This document shows, one piece after another, positions 12,368-24,238 of a DNA stretch of 64,000 bases. The position numbers and the translations under genes are program-made. The stretch lies in contig JAIWNF010000019.1 of assembly GCA_025093555.1 (NCBI GenBank), forward strand, positions 186,001-250,000, written 5' to 3'. Source of the stretch: Circinella umbellata (lineage: Eukaryota; Mucoromycota; Mucoromycetes; Mucorales; Lichtheimiaceae). How positions within the stretch are numbered: position 1 is the stretch's first letter; every line of letters begins with the position of its first letter. The notes under the pieces were generated by a model. That model had not been told where the DNA came from, made no database searches, and worked only from the letters and a program-made list of their open reading frames with translations.

Positions 12368-12809
12368 AGGTGCATCCTGACTTAAACCGTCAAAATATGG
12401 GGTGGAATAAGAATTGACAAAAAATTGTCATAAATGCAGCTATGAACTTTTTGAGCCTTAATATATGTTAACTTGGGTATTCTGAAGAGATGTTACGGAA
12501 CAGTTTTTAGAGAAGATTATTTCCCTTTGAAATTTGTCGCTTCAAAGTTTTGTCAAAATATGGTATTTTACTAAGTAATGCCAATATTTCGAGAAAGAGA
12601 TAAGCAGTGTGTAACCTATAAAAGTGGATGGTTTATAGTTACACAAGGTTCGTACTCTAGATTATATGTAGCTCCTATCTATAGTATTTCACAGACTTAT
12701 CTATGGCCAGCAGAATTTTGATAGTCTCATTGGTGGCAGTATGATTAACCGTCGGGTGTTTAAAATATCTCAATTTTCGAAAAATGACGGTTTAAGTCAG
12801 GATGCACCT
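12368..12809. mobile_element. 442 bp MITE with ~25 bp perfect terminal inverted repeats and TA target duplication
   Basis: The left end AGGTGCATCCTGACTTAAAC and the right end (12785-12809) are exact inverted copies for about 25 bp. They are flanked by TA on both sides (12366-12367 and 12810-12811). The interior has no transposase frame. TA duplication and terminal structure fit a non-autonomous Tc1/mariner-type element. The termini resemble those of the 965 bp elements at 32583 and 42867. Confidence 0.85.
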
Positions 12810-12990
12810 TAGAAGACCAAAGAATTGATTCTTTAAATTTCGAGGGGCAAGAACAACGCAGACATGAGGTAATTTATTTGGTCAAAAAAAGAGGGTAACA
12901 AAAAAATGAACTGAGAGGTCGCATTTCAAAAAAAAATATTCCTTCATCAAGGAAAAGTATGCGTCGCATGCGGGCAGAACGTCGCCATCT

Positions 12991-13690
12991 TTAATAACAA
13001 TAACTTGAATATATATTTGCTGACATCTCAAGTGAAGATATCTCTTCACTCTCTCTTTGCAAATAGTATTTTTTTCTTTCTAACGTACTTTGTGAGTACA
13101 AAGCTGACATGGTTAGTTTTCCTAATTCTGTTTCTCGAAGCAATGTGACATTATAGAGCGAATCCGGATCCTCGGTCAGCATATGATCGCATAAGAGGAG
13201 CAAAAGTTGAGTTTCGCGCACAAAACGCTCATCTATGGAAGGAACCGATGTTTTTTTTCCTGCCTCTTTTCTTTTAAAGATAGTAATAAAACAGGAAAAA
13301 GAAATAGAATTATATTTGGTCTTTCAATGTGATCAAATAAAAAAATACTAATCATATTTAGTTGGCAGAATAGTAGTTTACAAAGTTTTTGATTTGGCAA
13401 CATATCATATAAACCTACTCCATATCCGCTACAATGAATCAAATTATACAGTTTTCCCATCTCTACGAATGTATCTATTATCATCTTCCCCATTCCAGAT
13501 ACTTCACCGCCTATGATATTCGCCATCATGCTTGATCAAATTTGGCTCCATCATTGGAAGATGATCTTTAACAACGAGCACTTTACATCTCCCCCCCCCT
13601 CAAATAGTAAATATTATTAAGAAGCCATTTTGCAAGGCGAACCTATGGAGAAGGAGACCAGTCTGAATCAAATAGAGGGTGTTTTTATTT
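12991..13690 (-). pseudogene. Decayed gene relic of an unknown, probably multicopy family
   Basis: Minus-strand fragments are coding-like but broken: LAKWLL then KDHLPMMEPNLIKHDGE (about 13545-13650), GGEVSGMGKMIIDTFVEMGK (about 13430-13510), and RETQLLLLCDHML then LGKLTMSALYSQSTLERKKYY (about 13060-13220). Frames shift between blocks, and a splice-like boundary follows the second. The style matches hypothetical proteins that I recall as repeated in Mucorales genomes, but I cannot name the family. It lies next to the MITE. Confidence 0.4.
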
Positions 13691-16600
13691 CTGCAATTCG
13701 TTTTTATCACTTATAATACCTTCATTGATGTGGTACCCACGATACTCTTATTTTATTTAAACAAAACATCGTAGACTCACCATGAACTGCGCTAATTAAT
13801 TAAAACACAAAAAAAAAATAATTATTACAGCTTGGTATGGTACAAATCCATTAAATCAATCAACGACCTCAAGTGATCTCACAACAGCTATATAATCAAG
13901 AAGGTAAGTGATGACCTTCAAGAATACAAAAAAAAAACACGTAATTATTTGACAGGCTGTTGCCATCAAAGTAGTAAAACATGTGCATGGACCTAGATTT
14001 GATATATTACTTCTAAAGAGCTTTACATGAAAGCACTTAAATTCTGATAATTTGAAGTGATTCGATTGAGTCATAACTTGGTATAAACCGAAACAACATG
14101 ATATTTTAATTTTTTTCTTCATTCTAAAATACGTGTACTCATTTATATAATGAAAATCATGCTTTAATTTTTTATGTATGAAAATGCAAAGCTTACATAA
14201 AGAAAATTACTACAGGCTAAGCGTAGAAGGGAAACTTTAGTAACGCTGTAGTACGCTGTTCCTGTAATCAGACTTTGATCTTTGACGTACTGTAATAAAA
14301 AGCATCATGTCTTGAGCAATTACTTTTTTTTTACATTTTTAATTTTTTTTTTAATATAATGCTTAAATATTTATACTACAGGAGATTATAAAAGCTTCTG
14401 TTATAAGTCAGCATGTAGTAGACTATTTACCATGAATTTTGAAAAGATGAAAGATAAAATGGTGGATAATTTATGTGCATATAGTAAAAACAAACATGTA
14501 CGTACTAATTAAGAAACTATATAGTATATAGCAGTAATAATACCAAGGTATTTTAATGTAATGTTATGAATAGAATTATATGTAAAAAAAGATGATACGT
14601 GCGTATAAAAATAAGAAATAATAATAATGTTGAAGCATGAACATGAATTGATAATATACAGCTCAATACGACTTTTGGAGAGGAAAATAAAAGAAAGATA
14701 GGTAAGAAAATATATTTTTCAAAGGCAAAGGAAAGAATAAAGAGTGTTAATATTTTATTTCAGATACTGGCTATAGGCTACGTATAGATATATACCATAT
14801 ATATTATATTTAATTATAAAAGTGACAGTTAGACCCATTTATCTAAATGAGAGAGTTGGTACATAAATGTTAATATAACAAAATTAATCCGACGATCGGT
14901 GCAATTAATCTTTTCATCAAAGGAAGCAATCGAAATGTATCGTATCACAAACTCGTTTTTGTTGTTAGGCGGTGGTGGTGGTGGTGGTGGTGGTAGTAGT
15001 ACAACATATACAAATAACATGTTAATTATTTATATTCAAGTAAATATCAATATTCAACCAGATTCAATGTAGTAAATTAAACTGTTAATTTTTACATTTA
15101 TCATATTAGTCGCTATTAAAGAGTTTAATAATATACGTGTCCTCAGAAGTTCTAATTATTGTACCTATAATATAAAACAATGTTCATTCGGCGGGATCCC
15201 TGATATGTGCCGAATTAAAAAACATCTTTGCGCATGGGGCACTTTTGAGTTACCATTGTTCCGACATTCCCCTCAATAAATTAACTTTTTTTGTTACACA
15301 ATATTATTAATCTTTAAAAATTATAATATATCTGTGAGAAAGAGGGATGAAAAGTAACAACGACTTGTTGGATAAATATCAACAACATATATATATATAG
15401 GATGGTGTCATTCCTGTGAAAAGATAAATGTTAGGGGAAGAGGGGATGAGATTGATAAATAATAGAGGGGGAATTCACCACAAGTAGGAGATGATGATAG
15501 AAACTGTTTCATGACACAGCATAATTTTCTAATAATAAAGATATACTTTTGATAACTGTAACCGAAAGGGATTGGGAGGATGATGTTGTTTATGTTATTG
15601 ATATTATTTATTGCCACATATTGATTATATTAAAGATGATAAGTAGTACTGGCATCTTACGCGTTATTATTGTTTTGTTTTATAAAAAAAAATAACACAA
15701 ATATTATAAATCATGTGCTAAAAAAATAAAAATAAAAATGGTAGGAGTATAAATAAGCAAAGACCTAAAACTTAATTTTTTAACCACACCACACATGTAT
15801 AATACATATGTAATCAATATACGTAGCAGCAGGGCAGCACCGTCATATTTCTCCATCAAGCAACGTTTTGTGCAAGGATAAAAAAAATTGATGATCGACG
15901 ACGATAAATGTAAATGGGGATATATAGAATAATTAAATTTGCATATTATGACGTTCAATATTATATATAAATAGCAATTATAAAATACGGTCTGGATCTT
16001 TTGCCCCTTATTAAATTGGCTCAACTCCTTTTTTAGACTTTTGCACGTATTATTTTCTATTATACACACCCCTTCTTTTTTTTTTTGCATTCTGCACGGT
16101 TTCGTATAAAATGCGAATTTACCAATCAATTCTTTTTTTTCTTCCTTTTTTTGTTTTTACTTAGGGAGGCAATGACGATTTCACCAAAGAACTGGATGAG
16201 AAAATTACAAAAGACGTAATGTATTGGTTACACACGTTTTTTTGACACCAAAAACTTTGCATCAGTATTTTTTTTCTATCCCTACCCATATCTTATCTTT
16301 ATATAGAAATCATGACATCATAATTGAACTTTATTTATAGTTAGTCGAATGATCCAGATGTAAAAATAGGCGTACTTTTTTTTTTCTGAATATATAACCC
16401 TTATTCTTTGGTATATAAAAAACCATTGTTATGGTTACCATTTTGTCATTTCTTCTTCTTCTTTTTTCCCTTGAACCAAAAAAAAAAAAATTTATACCGT
16501 AACAACGGTAACCATAGCAAGACAATTTGTGTACCTTGAGGAAACAACTTGTTACCTTTTTCTTTATCTATTGAATAATAGTAAGAAAATTCTAACTGTA

Positions 16601-17544
16601 GTAAATTAAAATATGGATTTATGTAAGGCTTTATTATATAAGATTAATTATATAAAGTGGCAATAGAAAAAAAAAGTAGTCAGGCGCCAGATAAATAAAA
16701 TGAAAAGGGATTGATTTTTCATAAGATTAAAACAATGTAATTGCGTTTTATAAATAAATATTAAAAAAAAGTATATAAAAAGGACAAGGCTTTTTGTTGA
16801 TAAAAATGAATGAAAAGAATTATGTCAAATAAAAAATAAGGCATATTTTGTCAGCGACCCTTAACACGCTAAAATAAAAAAAAAGTTGCCACCATAACAA
16901 TGTTTATTGTAGAACGGGCTTTAGGGTTCCATAATAATAATGTGTAATGTGTAATAGCCATGACGTATTTGTGCCCCCTAGGGAAAAAGCGATAAAAAAA
17001 GGCAACGATTGCCTTATATGTCAATGATGACACCATGTTTTGAAGTCATATCGCAGCAATATAATAAGTGAATGCAGATCCCAAAACACTGGGCGGTATT
17101 ACTATCCTTGGTAACCACGCGAAGGTTATATAGCTGGCCACTTTTCTTTAAAGCTTTCTTTAAACCCCCAAAACCTTCTTCACTTCTTTCGCTTCTTTTT
17201 CTTTCTTCTTTTTTTTTTTACCCATTACTTTTCTTTAAAAAAAAAACGAACGTTCAAAACTAACGCCCATCGCTCAATTGATTTTTTTTTTCAATTCAAT
17301 TTTTAAGTCTACAACAACAAAACGAAGAATTCACTTTTTTTTATCTTTATCGCTTTAACTCAGGGGCTGACGAAAAAAAAAAAAAAAACTGCCAATATTT
17401 TTTCAACTTTTTTTTTTTTAATAAAATCAGCGAAACTTTAGAAAATTTCACAATTACATTTTCTTTTTTTTAAATCAACACAAAACACACGTATAATTTA
17501 CAACACTTGTGCCATTTGTCAGCACAATTTGTTAATTTTGAACA
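13691..17544. other. 3.8 kb intergenic desert upstream of WC-2, with a GGT microsatellite
   Basis: AT-rich, with only random short frames. A (GGT)n run lies at about 14970-14996. Two inverted X-box-like elements are at 16426-16439 and 16507-16520. The last ~350 bp is pyrimidine- and T-rich, as expected for the WC-2 5' leader. Confidence 0.45.
16426..16520. promoter_or_regulatory. Pair of inverted X-box-like 14-mers
   Basis: TTGTTATGGTTACC (16426-16439) and GGTAACCATAGCAA (16507-16520) are inverted copies with one mismatch, separated by 67 bp. Each resembles an RFX X-box half-palindrome. No adjacent gene is visible within 1 kb, so function is uncertain. Confidence 0.3.
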
Positions 17545-17676
17545 TTGTCCACCATTACGACGTTTTACACTGAAACTCTTGATCGCACTCTTGGTGCTGC
17601 TGTTACTTTTAATACAACTCCTACGCGATACCTGTCCGACTCATTCCGTGTACCTTCCCCATTTGGACAACTAGTC

Positions 17677-17782
17677 ATGCAACCAAATCATCCCCAGCCA
17701 ACCAACCCTCATTTTTTTATTCTTGCAGAAGATACTCCTGGACTATACCCGTTTTTTAATCCACATCAATTATCACAGCATC

Positions 17783-17813
<31 letters not shown>

Positions 17814-19554
17814 CACACTTGATTTTCCAACTACCACTACAGTAACCACAACTACTGCTTCTGTATCCAATAATAATAATAACAGTAACTCGACAACTGC
17901 CATGCAATATGCAACGCCTGAAAATTTTGTTATGCATGAGAATGATGCCATAATCAATGAAAATATACATAACCAGCCATTTGTTGCACCTAATTCAATG
18001 AGACCTTCTCAACCTCAACAACAGCAAACGCCACAACAACCCTCTCAACCACCTCCACCACCACAACAACAACGACAACAAAATCATCACGTAAGCAGCG
18101 GAGTTGATTTCAGACGACGCCGCAACTGGTCTGAACGCATTTTGAATGAAGTCACGGGACTCTTGCATGTTTTGTCGCCGGTCGGCAAGATATTGCATTG
18201 TTCCCCATCATGTATCGAGTTGACTGGGTATACGCCCGAAGAACTTGTTGGCAGGTCACTTACTGAATTTTTACACGTTGACGATATTGACATTTTTATT
18301 CGTGAATTCAATCGCGCATTCCATACACGTTCACAAATCAAAACCATTTATCGTTTTCGTAAAAAGGATCAATCATATACCTTATTTGAAACTATCGGTC
18401 ATCCACGAACTGATGTACTAGGACAACCACCCCGTTCTTTCTTTGCTATTGCTCAGCCCTATCCTTCTGCTATGGATAGTTTATTTGATTCGTTCTTGGA
18501 ACTTAAAATGGAAAATGAATGGTTAAAACAACGGTTACGAGAAATACCCGTGGATGTATCTATAGACCCAATTTTTAATATTGATGTGGCTAGTGGTAGT
18601 AATAGTAGTAATAATTCAACAACTACCGTAACTAGTAATAATAATCGAAATATAAACACGGCTTCAAGTGGTTGTCAACAACCTATGGGTGGATACAGCA
18701 ATAATAACCTTAAAAGGCGTGTGTCTGAAGAAAATATTACATCGACGTCAAATACGACGAATAATAGTAATCCCATTAACACTAATAGCACCAGTAATGG
18801 ATTATGGCTACGAGAAGATGCGATGGTGAATGTGTATCCAAATAATAAAAATAAAAACACTCCTAACACAGGAAACAATAACGGTAGCCGATCACCAGTT
18901 CCACCGACAGCATCATCCGCAGGGGGAGCAGCCCCAGCAGTGGCTGCTGTCGGAATGGTATCAGCAAACGTTATGGATATAACGGAAACAACAGCGAGTG
19001 AAATGATAAAAGATAAATCAAAACGAAGGGTGAGATTTCTTTTTATTATTATTATTTTGCGTGTGTTTAGAGAATTGTTTGTTTGTATGATGGGGATTTT
19101 TATGCAACATCAACAACAAAAAAGAAATTTATTATCAAGATTGTAACCAACTCGTCGGGTCTTTTTCAATTTTTATTGTGTATTATAGAAGAAACAAAGA
19201 GGTGCGGATGAATACGTTTGTACCGATTGTGGGACAGCTACATCTCCAGAATGGCGTAAAGGACCTCATGGTCCAAAGACGTATGTATTGAATTTGATTA
19301 TATATATAGATTAGAAATGATTTACTTTTTGGTTTTAAGTAGAGTTAGAGAAAAGAAAATATCTGGCTAGCTGTTATCGAAAAGGTTATTAATTAACTCT
19401 TATCTTATTTTATTATCATTATAGGCTTTGTAATGCATGCGGGTTACGTAAGTTAAAACACACCAGTTGACATGTAAAAAAAAATACTAACACAATTCTA
19501 TAATATATTACACATTTAGGTTTTGCAAAAAAATCAAAGAAGAATCGTTCCTAA
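17677..19554 (+). CDS. wc-2: White Collar-2 type PAS/GATA zinc-finger protein
   Basis: Partner of the WC-1 blue-light receptor, acting as a nuclear transcription factor complex. Exons 17677-19029, 19189-19280, 19425-19447 (23 bp) and 19520-19554, closing in frame at 500 aa. Seen: Gln/Asn-rich N-terminus; a PAS domain at about 150-260 ([28 protein letters not shown]); a putative coiled coil after it; Asn/Ser-rich linker; a GATA finger CTDCG...LCNACG with 18 residues between the Cys pairs; a final basic [11 protein letters not shown] tail. The single GATA finger and absence of a LOV flavin-cysteine motif point to WC-2 rather than WC-1. The frame is open upstream to 17545 with no ATG before a stop, so I use the first in-frame ATG. 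An upstream exon may be missing. Confidence 0.9.
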
Positions 19555-20058
19555 TTCAACCATCTTAATCAATCATTACTACACAATAATAGTATATCAA
19601 TCCATCATAATTGAAATTACATAATGCATCATATAGTTCTCTATTATTATTATTATTATCATTCATTCCCCCATCTTTTTAAACCTCCCCCCCACGAAAC
19701 AACTCATCTTTACACGCACTTGTTTTTTTTTTCTCCTTTCCTTTTTATTGTCTCGGCATTTCTGGAAAAAAAAAGTAATAAACGAAAAAAACGTAAACTT
19801 ACTTGGAACGATGTGTTCCATTTCTGTGTGTTTTTTTTTCCTTTTTAAATTATTCCTTCTCTTTTTCTCGATATTCATTTTCTACGTTTACCTCCTCTCT
19901 CTTTTTTTGTTTTTTTTTCTTTTGCTTTTCATACACTTCTTTCTCGTTCTTCTCTTTTTATTTTTAATTTTTCTAACTCTGAATCTCTCATTTCTCTCTT
20001 TTGCTCCTTCTCATTTTTTCCATTTCTTTTTTTTTTCAAAAAAAAGAAGGAAAAGACG
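19555..20058. other. Pyrimidine-rich intergenic/leader region
   Basis: After the WC-2 stop the sequence becomes strongly C/T-rich (about 19660-20035), typical of a fungal promoter and 5' leader for the cyclin gene. No ORF is supported. Confidence 0.45.
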
Positions 20059-21066
20059 ATGAGAGATTTCGAGAGTCGATTTAATGCTGCAATCCATAGT
20101 CCTGTCACTTCTGAACTCTTGACACATGTATCACACCAAGCATCGCGTGTTATTCCATGTCATCCAGCACCTTCCAATAACAATAAGAACAGTACAGTAC
20201 CCATTACAACGACAGCGATGGCAACGAATGAGAATGAATCAACATTAATTCCAGAAAGTGCGAATCCACAAGCATGGCCACCACCTTTACGTACATTTAT
20301 AAGTGTTGTTGTCAAACGATCATCCGTCCGTGCGGGAACATTATTCGCTACATTGGTATTTCTGGAACGATTACAGAAAAGACTTGAACGGGTCGCCCGA
20401 GGAATGCCATGTACATGCCATCGTATTTTTCTTGCAACACTTATTGTTACTTCAAAAGCATTACATGATGCATCACCGAAAAATAAGCATTGGGCAAAAT
20501 ATGCAATGTGGTGTTTTAGCTTATCTGAAATTAATTTAATGGAAAAGCAACTATTGTCTATATTGGTAAATAAAATTGAACATTGTTATTTTATGCAAAT
20601 GCATGATAAATTTTTTATTGAGCAACAGTTTAATAATTTACCCATAACGTTATAGAATTATCGATTGCTTATTTCATTGGAAGATTTACATCATGTTTAT
20701 TCTTGTTATGCTTCGTTACGTTTAACAACACCCGTGTTGATTCCATCTTCATCCTCGGCTTCTTCATCAACTTCATCTATCAATTATCCTCCTTCTTTAT
20801 CATCCTCTATCAAAACTGCAAGCAATGAATCATTAGAAGAACAAGTTAATATAACTAATACTATCATAACTAATAACAGCAATAATAATAATGATATAAA
20901 TGAATTACCACCCTTATCTATCGTCCCTCCAATACAAGCGCCACTGCCACCTTATCTATTACCCAAGAATAATCAGCATAATCATCATCAGCATCATCAG
21001 CATCATCATCACCATCAAGTCAACATTTTAGATGAGCATACGATATCCCATCGACGTCATTTGTAG
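20059..21066 (+). CDS. Pcl1-type cyclin (Pho85-class), two exons
   Basis: Exons 20059-20565 and 20656-21066; the intron (GTAAATAA...TTATAG) joins LLSIL to NYRLLISLEDL, giving 305 aa. The N-terminal cyclin box (about 75-190) has RAGTLFATLVFLERLQKRL, the PCTCHRIFLATLIVTSKAL helix and the WAKY...SLSEINLMEKQLL helix, as in PCL1/PCL2-type cyclins that activate the Pho85 CDK. The C-terminus is Ser/Asn/His-rich and lies outside the cyclin fold. It is tandem to WC-2, 500 bp downstream. I am confident of the family but not of which Pcl it is. Confidence 0.88.
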
Positions 21067-21799
21067 CTTAATATTAATATTATTTTTTCTTTCAAAAAAA
21101 AAAGACCATTTTATGGTATGGTTTCGCAGGTGATATTAAATAAAAGGTTTATTGTTACTAAGAAACCAAAATATTACTTCTTTCTATATTTATGTTCGGA
21201 TTATTTTCAGTGAGTTAAAAGACGTGAGGAGGGGATTGTGACCAATTAAGTTCAGGAAGTTGTTGAACCAATAAAAGCGCGATTTGACATGTTCAACTGT
21301 ACATGCACTATGTATAACGTATTCATAATAATTCCACACACAGAGCAAAGTGCTCAAGTTATGTTAAGCTATGACATCACAGCGAATAGATCAAATCACA
21401 CTTAATATGGGTTGTAGCAAGCTTTAAAAAAAGAGTATCAACGTATCAAGAGGATTTATAATCACCTTTTTTTTTATTTTTCTTAGGTCATTTTCGCTGA
21501 AATGGGTCACCCATAAGCGTAGTATTAGAAGATTAAAGAGCAAAAGCTATTCTCAGCTGTGGATTTTATGTATATCAGGGTAGGTGATTTTTTTACAACT
21601 ACTTTTACTTTTAACAATTCATGGTGATAAATTCCCTCACTCTGTTTCATTGTATTTAGTTGAGTCCGACACCTTTAACTTGAATAGGGATAAAGTCTTT
21701 TTACATAAGTTGAAATACCATAACCCTATTCGCCGTGCCTGTATTTCCATTGACAATCTCCAAAGATCTTTTTTTTTTTTCAAATAAATAGAACTCAAA
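21067..21799. other. Intergenic region upstream of the DHHC gene
   Basis: No gene seen. Contains a CCAAT-like element near 21268, a 13 bp palindrome (ATGGGT-C-ACCCAT) at 21502-21514 with flanking CGCT/AGCG arms, and a T-run just before the start of the DHHC gene. Confidence 0.4.
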
Positions 21800-23569
21800 A
21801 TGAGTCGATCCATTCAAACCATGGCGGCTCGAATTACATTTCCATGCGTTGTATTCATTTTAATGAGTTATACTTTACATTCTTTTGTTTTTCGCGTTTA
21901 TGGCAGGTTATTTTTTCCGTCCAACAATATTCCATTAACAAAAAGAAATAAATAAATAGTAAATAAAAAAATATTACTAACATAATTGAAACATTTCAAA
22001 AATGAAGGTCGTTTGCTAGAAACTAATGTTTGGTTTTTAGGTAAGGAAAATGACTATTTGTTATTTATTATTATTTATTAAAAGATAAAAACAAAAAGTG
22101 TAACTAAAAGATAAATAAAAAAAAAATAAAGTGATTGCAATTTTATTATGGAGCTGTAGTCTAGTCACGTATACTCGACTATGGCTTACTCCACCAGGAT
22201 CCCCATCTATGTTAACAAAAACAAGGATGGATGATGTTGAAATAACACCGAGAATATCACTTTGTGATATTAACGGTGAAATAAGAGTTTGTACAAAATG
22301 TAATGTAGCGAAACCAGATAGAACACATCATTGTCGACATTGTAATCAATGTATCCTAAAAATGGATCAGTATGTTATCTTTATTTCTATTTCTTTTTTG
22401 CTCTCTGTTGCCTTACTTATCGTATACACATATGTATGATCACCATTGATTGTTTTTTTTTTATTCTTTATAGTCATTGTCCATGGTAATATATATTCAT
22501 CAAGCTATGGTTGGAAGGGGGAAAAAAAAGAAAAGGCTTATATAGTAACTAGATTATATAATATTGCATTTGGATAACACTATAGGATCGGAGGATGTGT
22601 TGGTAAAAATAACCAAAAATTATTTTACCTCTTTCTTGTGTATACTACGACATATGCTTGCTGGATGACGAGTGTGATATTAAAGCCATTGACTCATGCG
22701 ATCTTTAAGGGTCAACCCATCAATTTAAGATTATGTTGGGATGTGTATAAGCTTTACTTGTATACACTATTTAGAATTGTTGTGAACATTTACCATATTG
22801 GGCGTCATTTATCTTGGATTCCTTTACTTACTGATGTCATTGGATGGGTAATATTAATAATAATATTAATTAGTTCTCTTGTAAAATATATAACGAGATA
22901 ATCAATTACATAAAACTTATATATTATTACTATTTATTATAAAATAGGATGAATATCGTTACATTGATATACATTGGGTGGTCATGCTTTTACTGTAATA
23001 AGAACTTTACTATTTTATTGTTTTCCCACCTAATTTTTCTCCATTCTTGAATCCTCACACAGGTTCCCAGATGACTCATATGACACACTTGAACCTTTTT
23101 TTTTTTCACTTACATAATAGTGGAATACTGTTTACGGCAGTGCTGAGCGGTTTCACAGGATTTCATACTTATTGTATTTTGCGAAACAAGACCACAATCG
23201 AACATGTTAGTTCTCGTCCATATTATATCCGTTTCAATTATCCTGACGACGAAAACGACCCGCAACAAAATAGTTTCATTGTTATCACTGTGGAGTCATC
23301 AGAACGACCATGGGATAACGGTATAAGAAATAACTGGAATTCAGTCATGGGCGTTTCCCCATTGATTTGGTTTGGTAAGAGAGCAAACCCTCCTCCCCAT
23401 TACTTTCTTCTTTGCTTCGGGATGGAACTGAATAACTGAACTTTTACTATTATATAAAATAGCTCCAGTTGTTAAGGAAGAATATATCAAAACAAATAAC
23501 AAGTTATCGTCATCGTTTAGTGACACAATATACAATCGTATTGTAATGGAAGGTGATAAACAAAAATGA
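21800..23569 (+). CDS. DHHC-type protein S-acyltransferase (palmitoyltransferase), eight exons
   Basis: Transfers palmitate to cysteines of membrane-associated proteins. Exons 21800-21902, 22008-22040, 22132-22369, 22474-22485, 22586-22847, 22948-22994, 23121-23374 and 23463-23569 close exactly at 351 aa. Seen: two N-terminal membrane helices, the cysteine-rich block CTKCNVAKPDRTHHCRHCNQC, the catalytic HHCPW split by a 12 bp microexon, GGCVGKNNQKLF, two more helices, and the TTxE-like motif NKTTIE. The soluble C-terminal tail ends EGDKQK. Intron 1 seems to use a GC donor (TATG|GCAGGT), since the GT next to it breaks the frame. Similar to fungal Pfa3/Pfa4-type enzymes, but the subtype is uncertain. 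Confidence 0.9.
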
Positions 23570-24238
23570 TCATACATTAATAATAGAAAGCTATATGACG
23601 TTTTGTATTGATAATATTTACTCTTCTTTCTTTTACGTTTCATGGACAACTTTCATTATACACGAGATGAAATGTAATACTGTTGTTTTATACTTGTAAT
23701 GATAATAATATAATTACGTACGTAAGAATATTAAAATGTAATAAATGTTAAACAAAACTTGAAAAGAATAAACAGTTTTTCATTTTATCACCTCTTTTTT
23801 CTTCGTTGTATTTTTTTTTGTGATTGGAAAAAGGAAGTATTTGAATTTTTTTGAAGTATATATCCTATAAATGATAAGAAATAAAAAAAAATAATAATAA
23901 TAAAAATATGTATACGTAATAATATGATAATAATGATAATAATAATAAAGAAGAAGGAAATGGGAAATGCGGGTATGTTACTAAGTTGAGTCTTTTTTTT
24001 TGTTTTGTTTTGTGTGTGAATGTGCAAAGTTGTAATAGTGTGCAGATATAAGGAAAGGAAAGAGAAATGAAACTGTGTACGGAGTCAATAAGTATTAATA
24101 TGCAGAAGGGATGTGTGTTTATGTAATGTTGTGTGTGGGTTTTAACAAAGAAACTGACTAAAAAAATATATATTTTTTTTGTAGATTTTTTCTTTTTTTT
24201 TTGGAGAGTTTTTGTTTCGTTTTGTTTGTTTTTTTTTA
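23570..24238. other. Convergent 3' regions
   Basis: Lies between the DHHC gene (+) and the orphan protein gene (-). AT-rich with TAA/ATA microsatellite-like runs (23880-23950). No gene seen. Confidence 0.4.

Noticed and set aside
15704..16129. 141-codon minus-strand frame
   Set aside because: Low complexity, AT-driven composition, no similarity and no promoter or splice context.
23047..23439. 130-codon plus-strand frame as an independent gene
   Set aside because: Most of it (from 23121) is exon 7 of the DHHC gene. The first 25 codons are intron.
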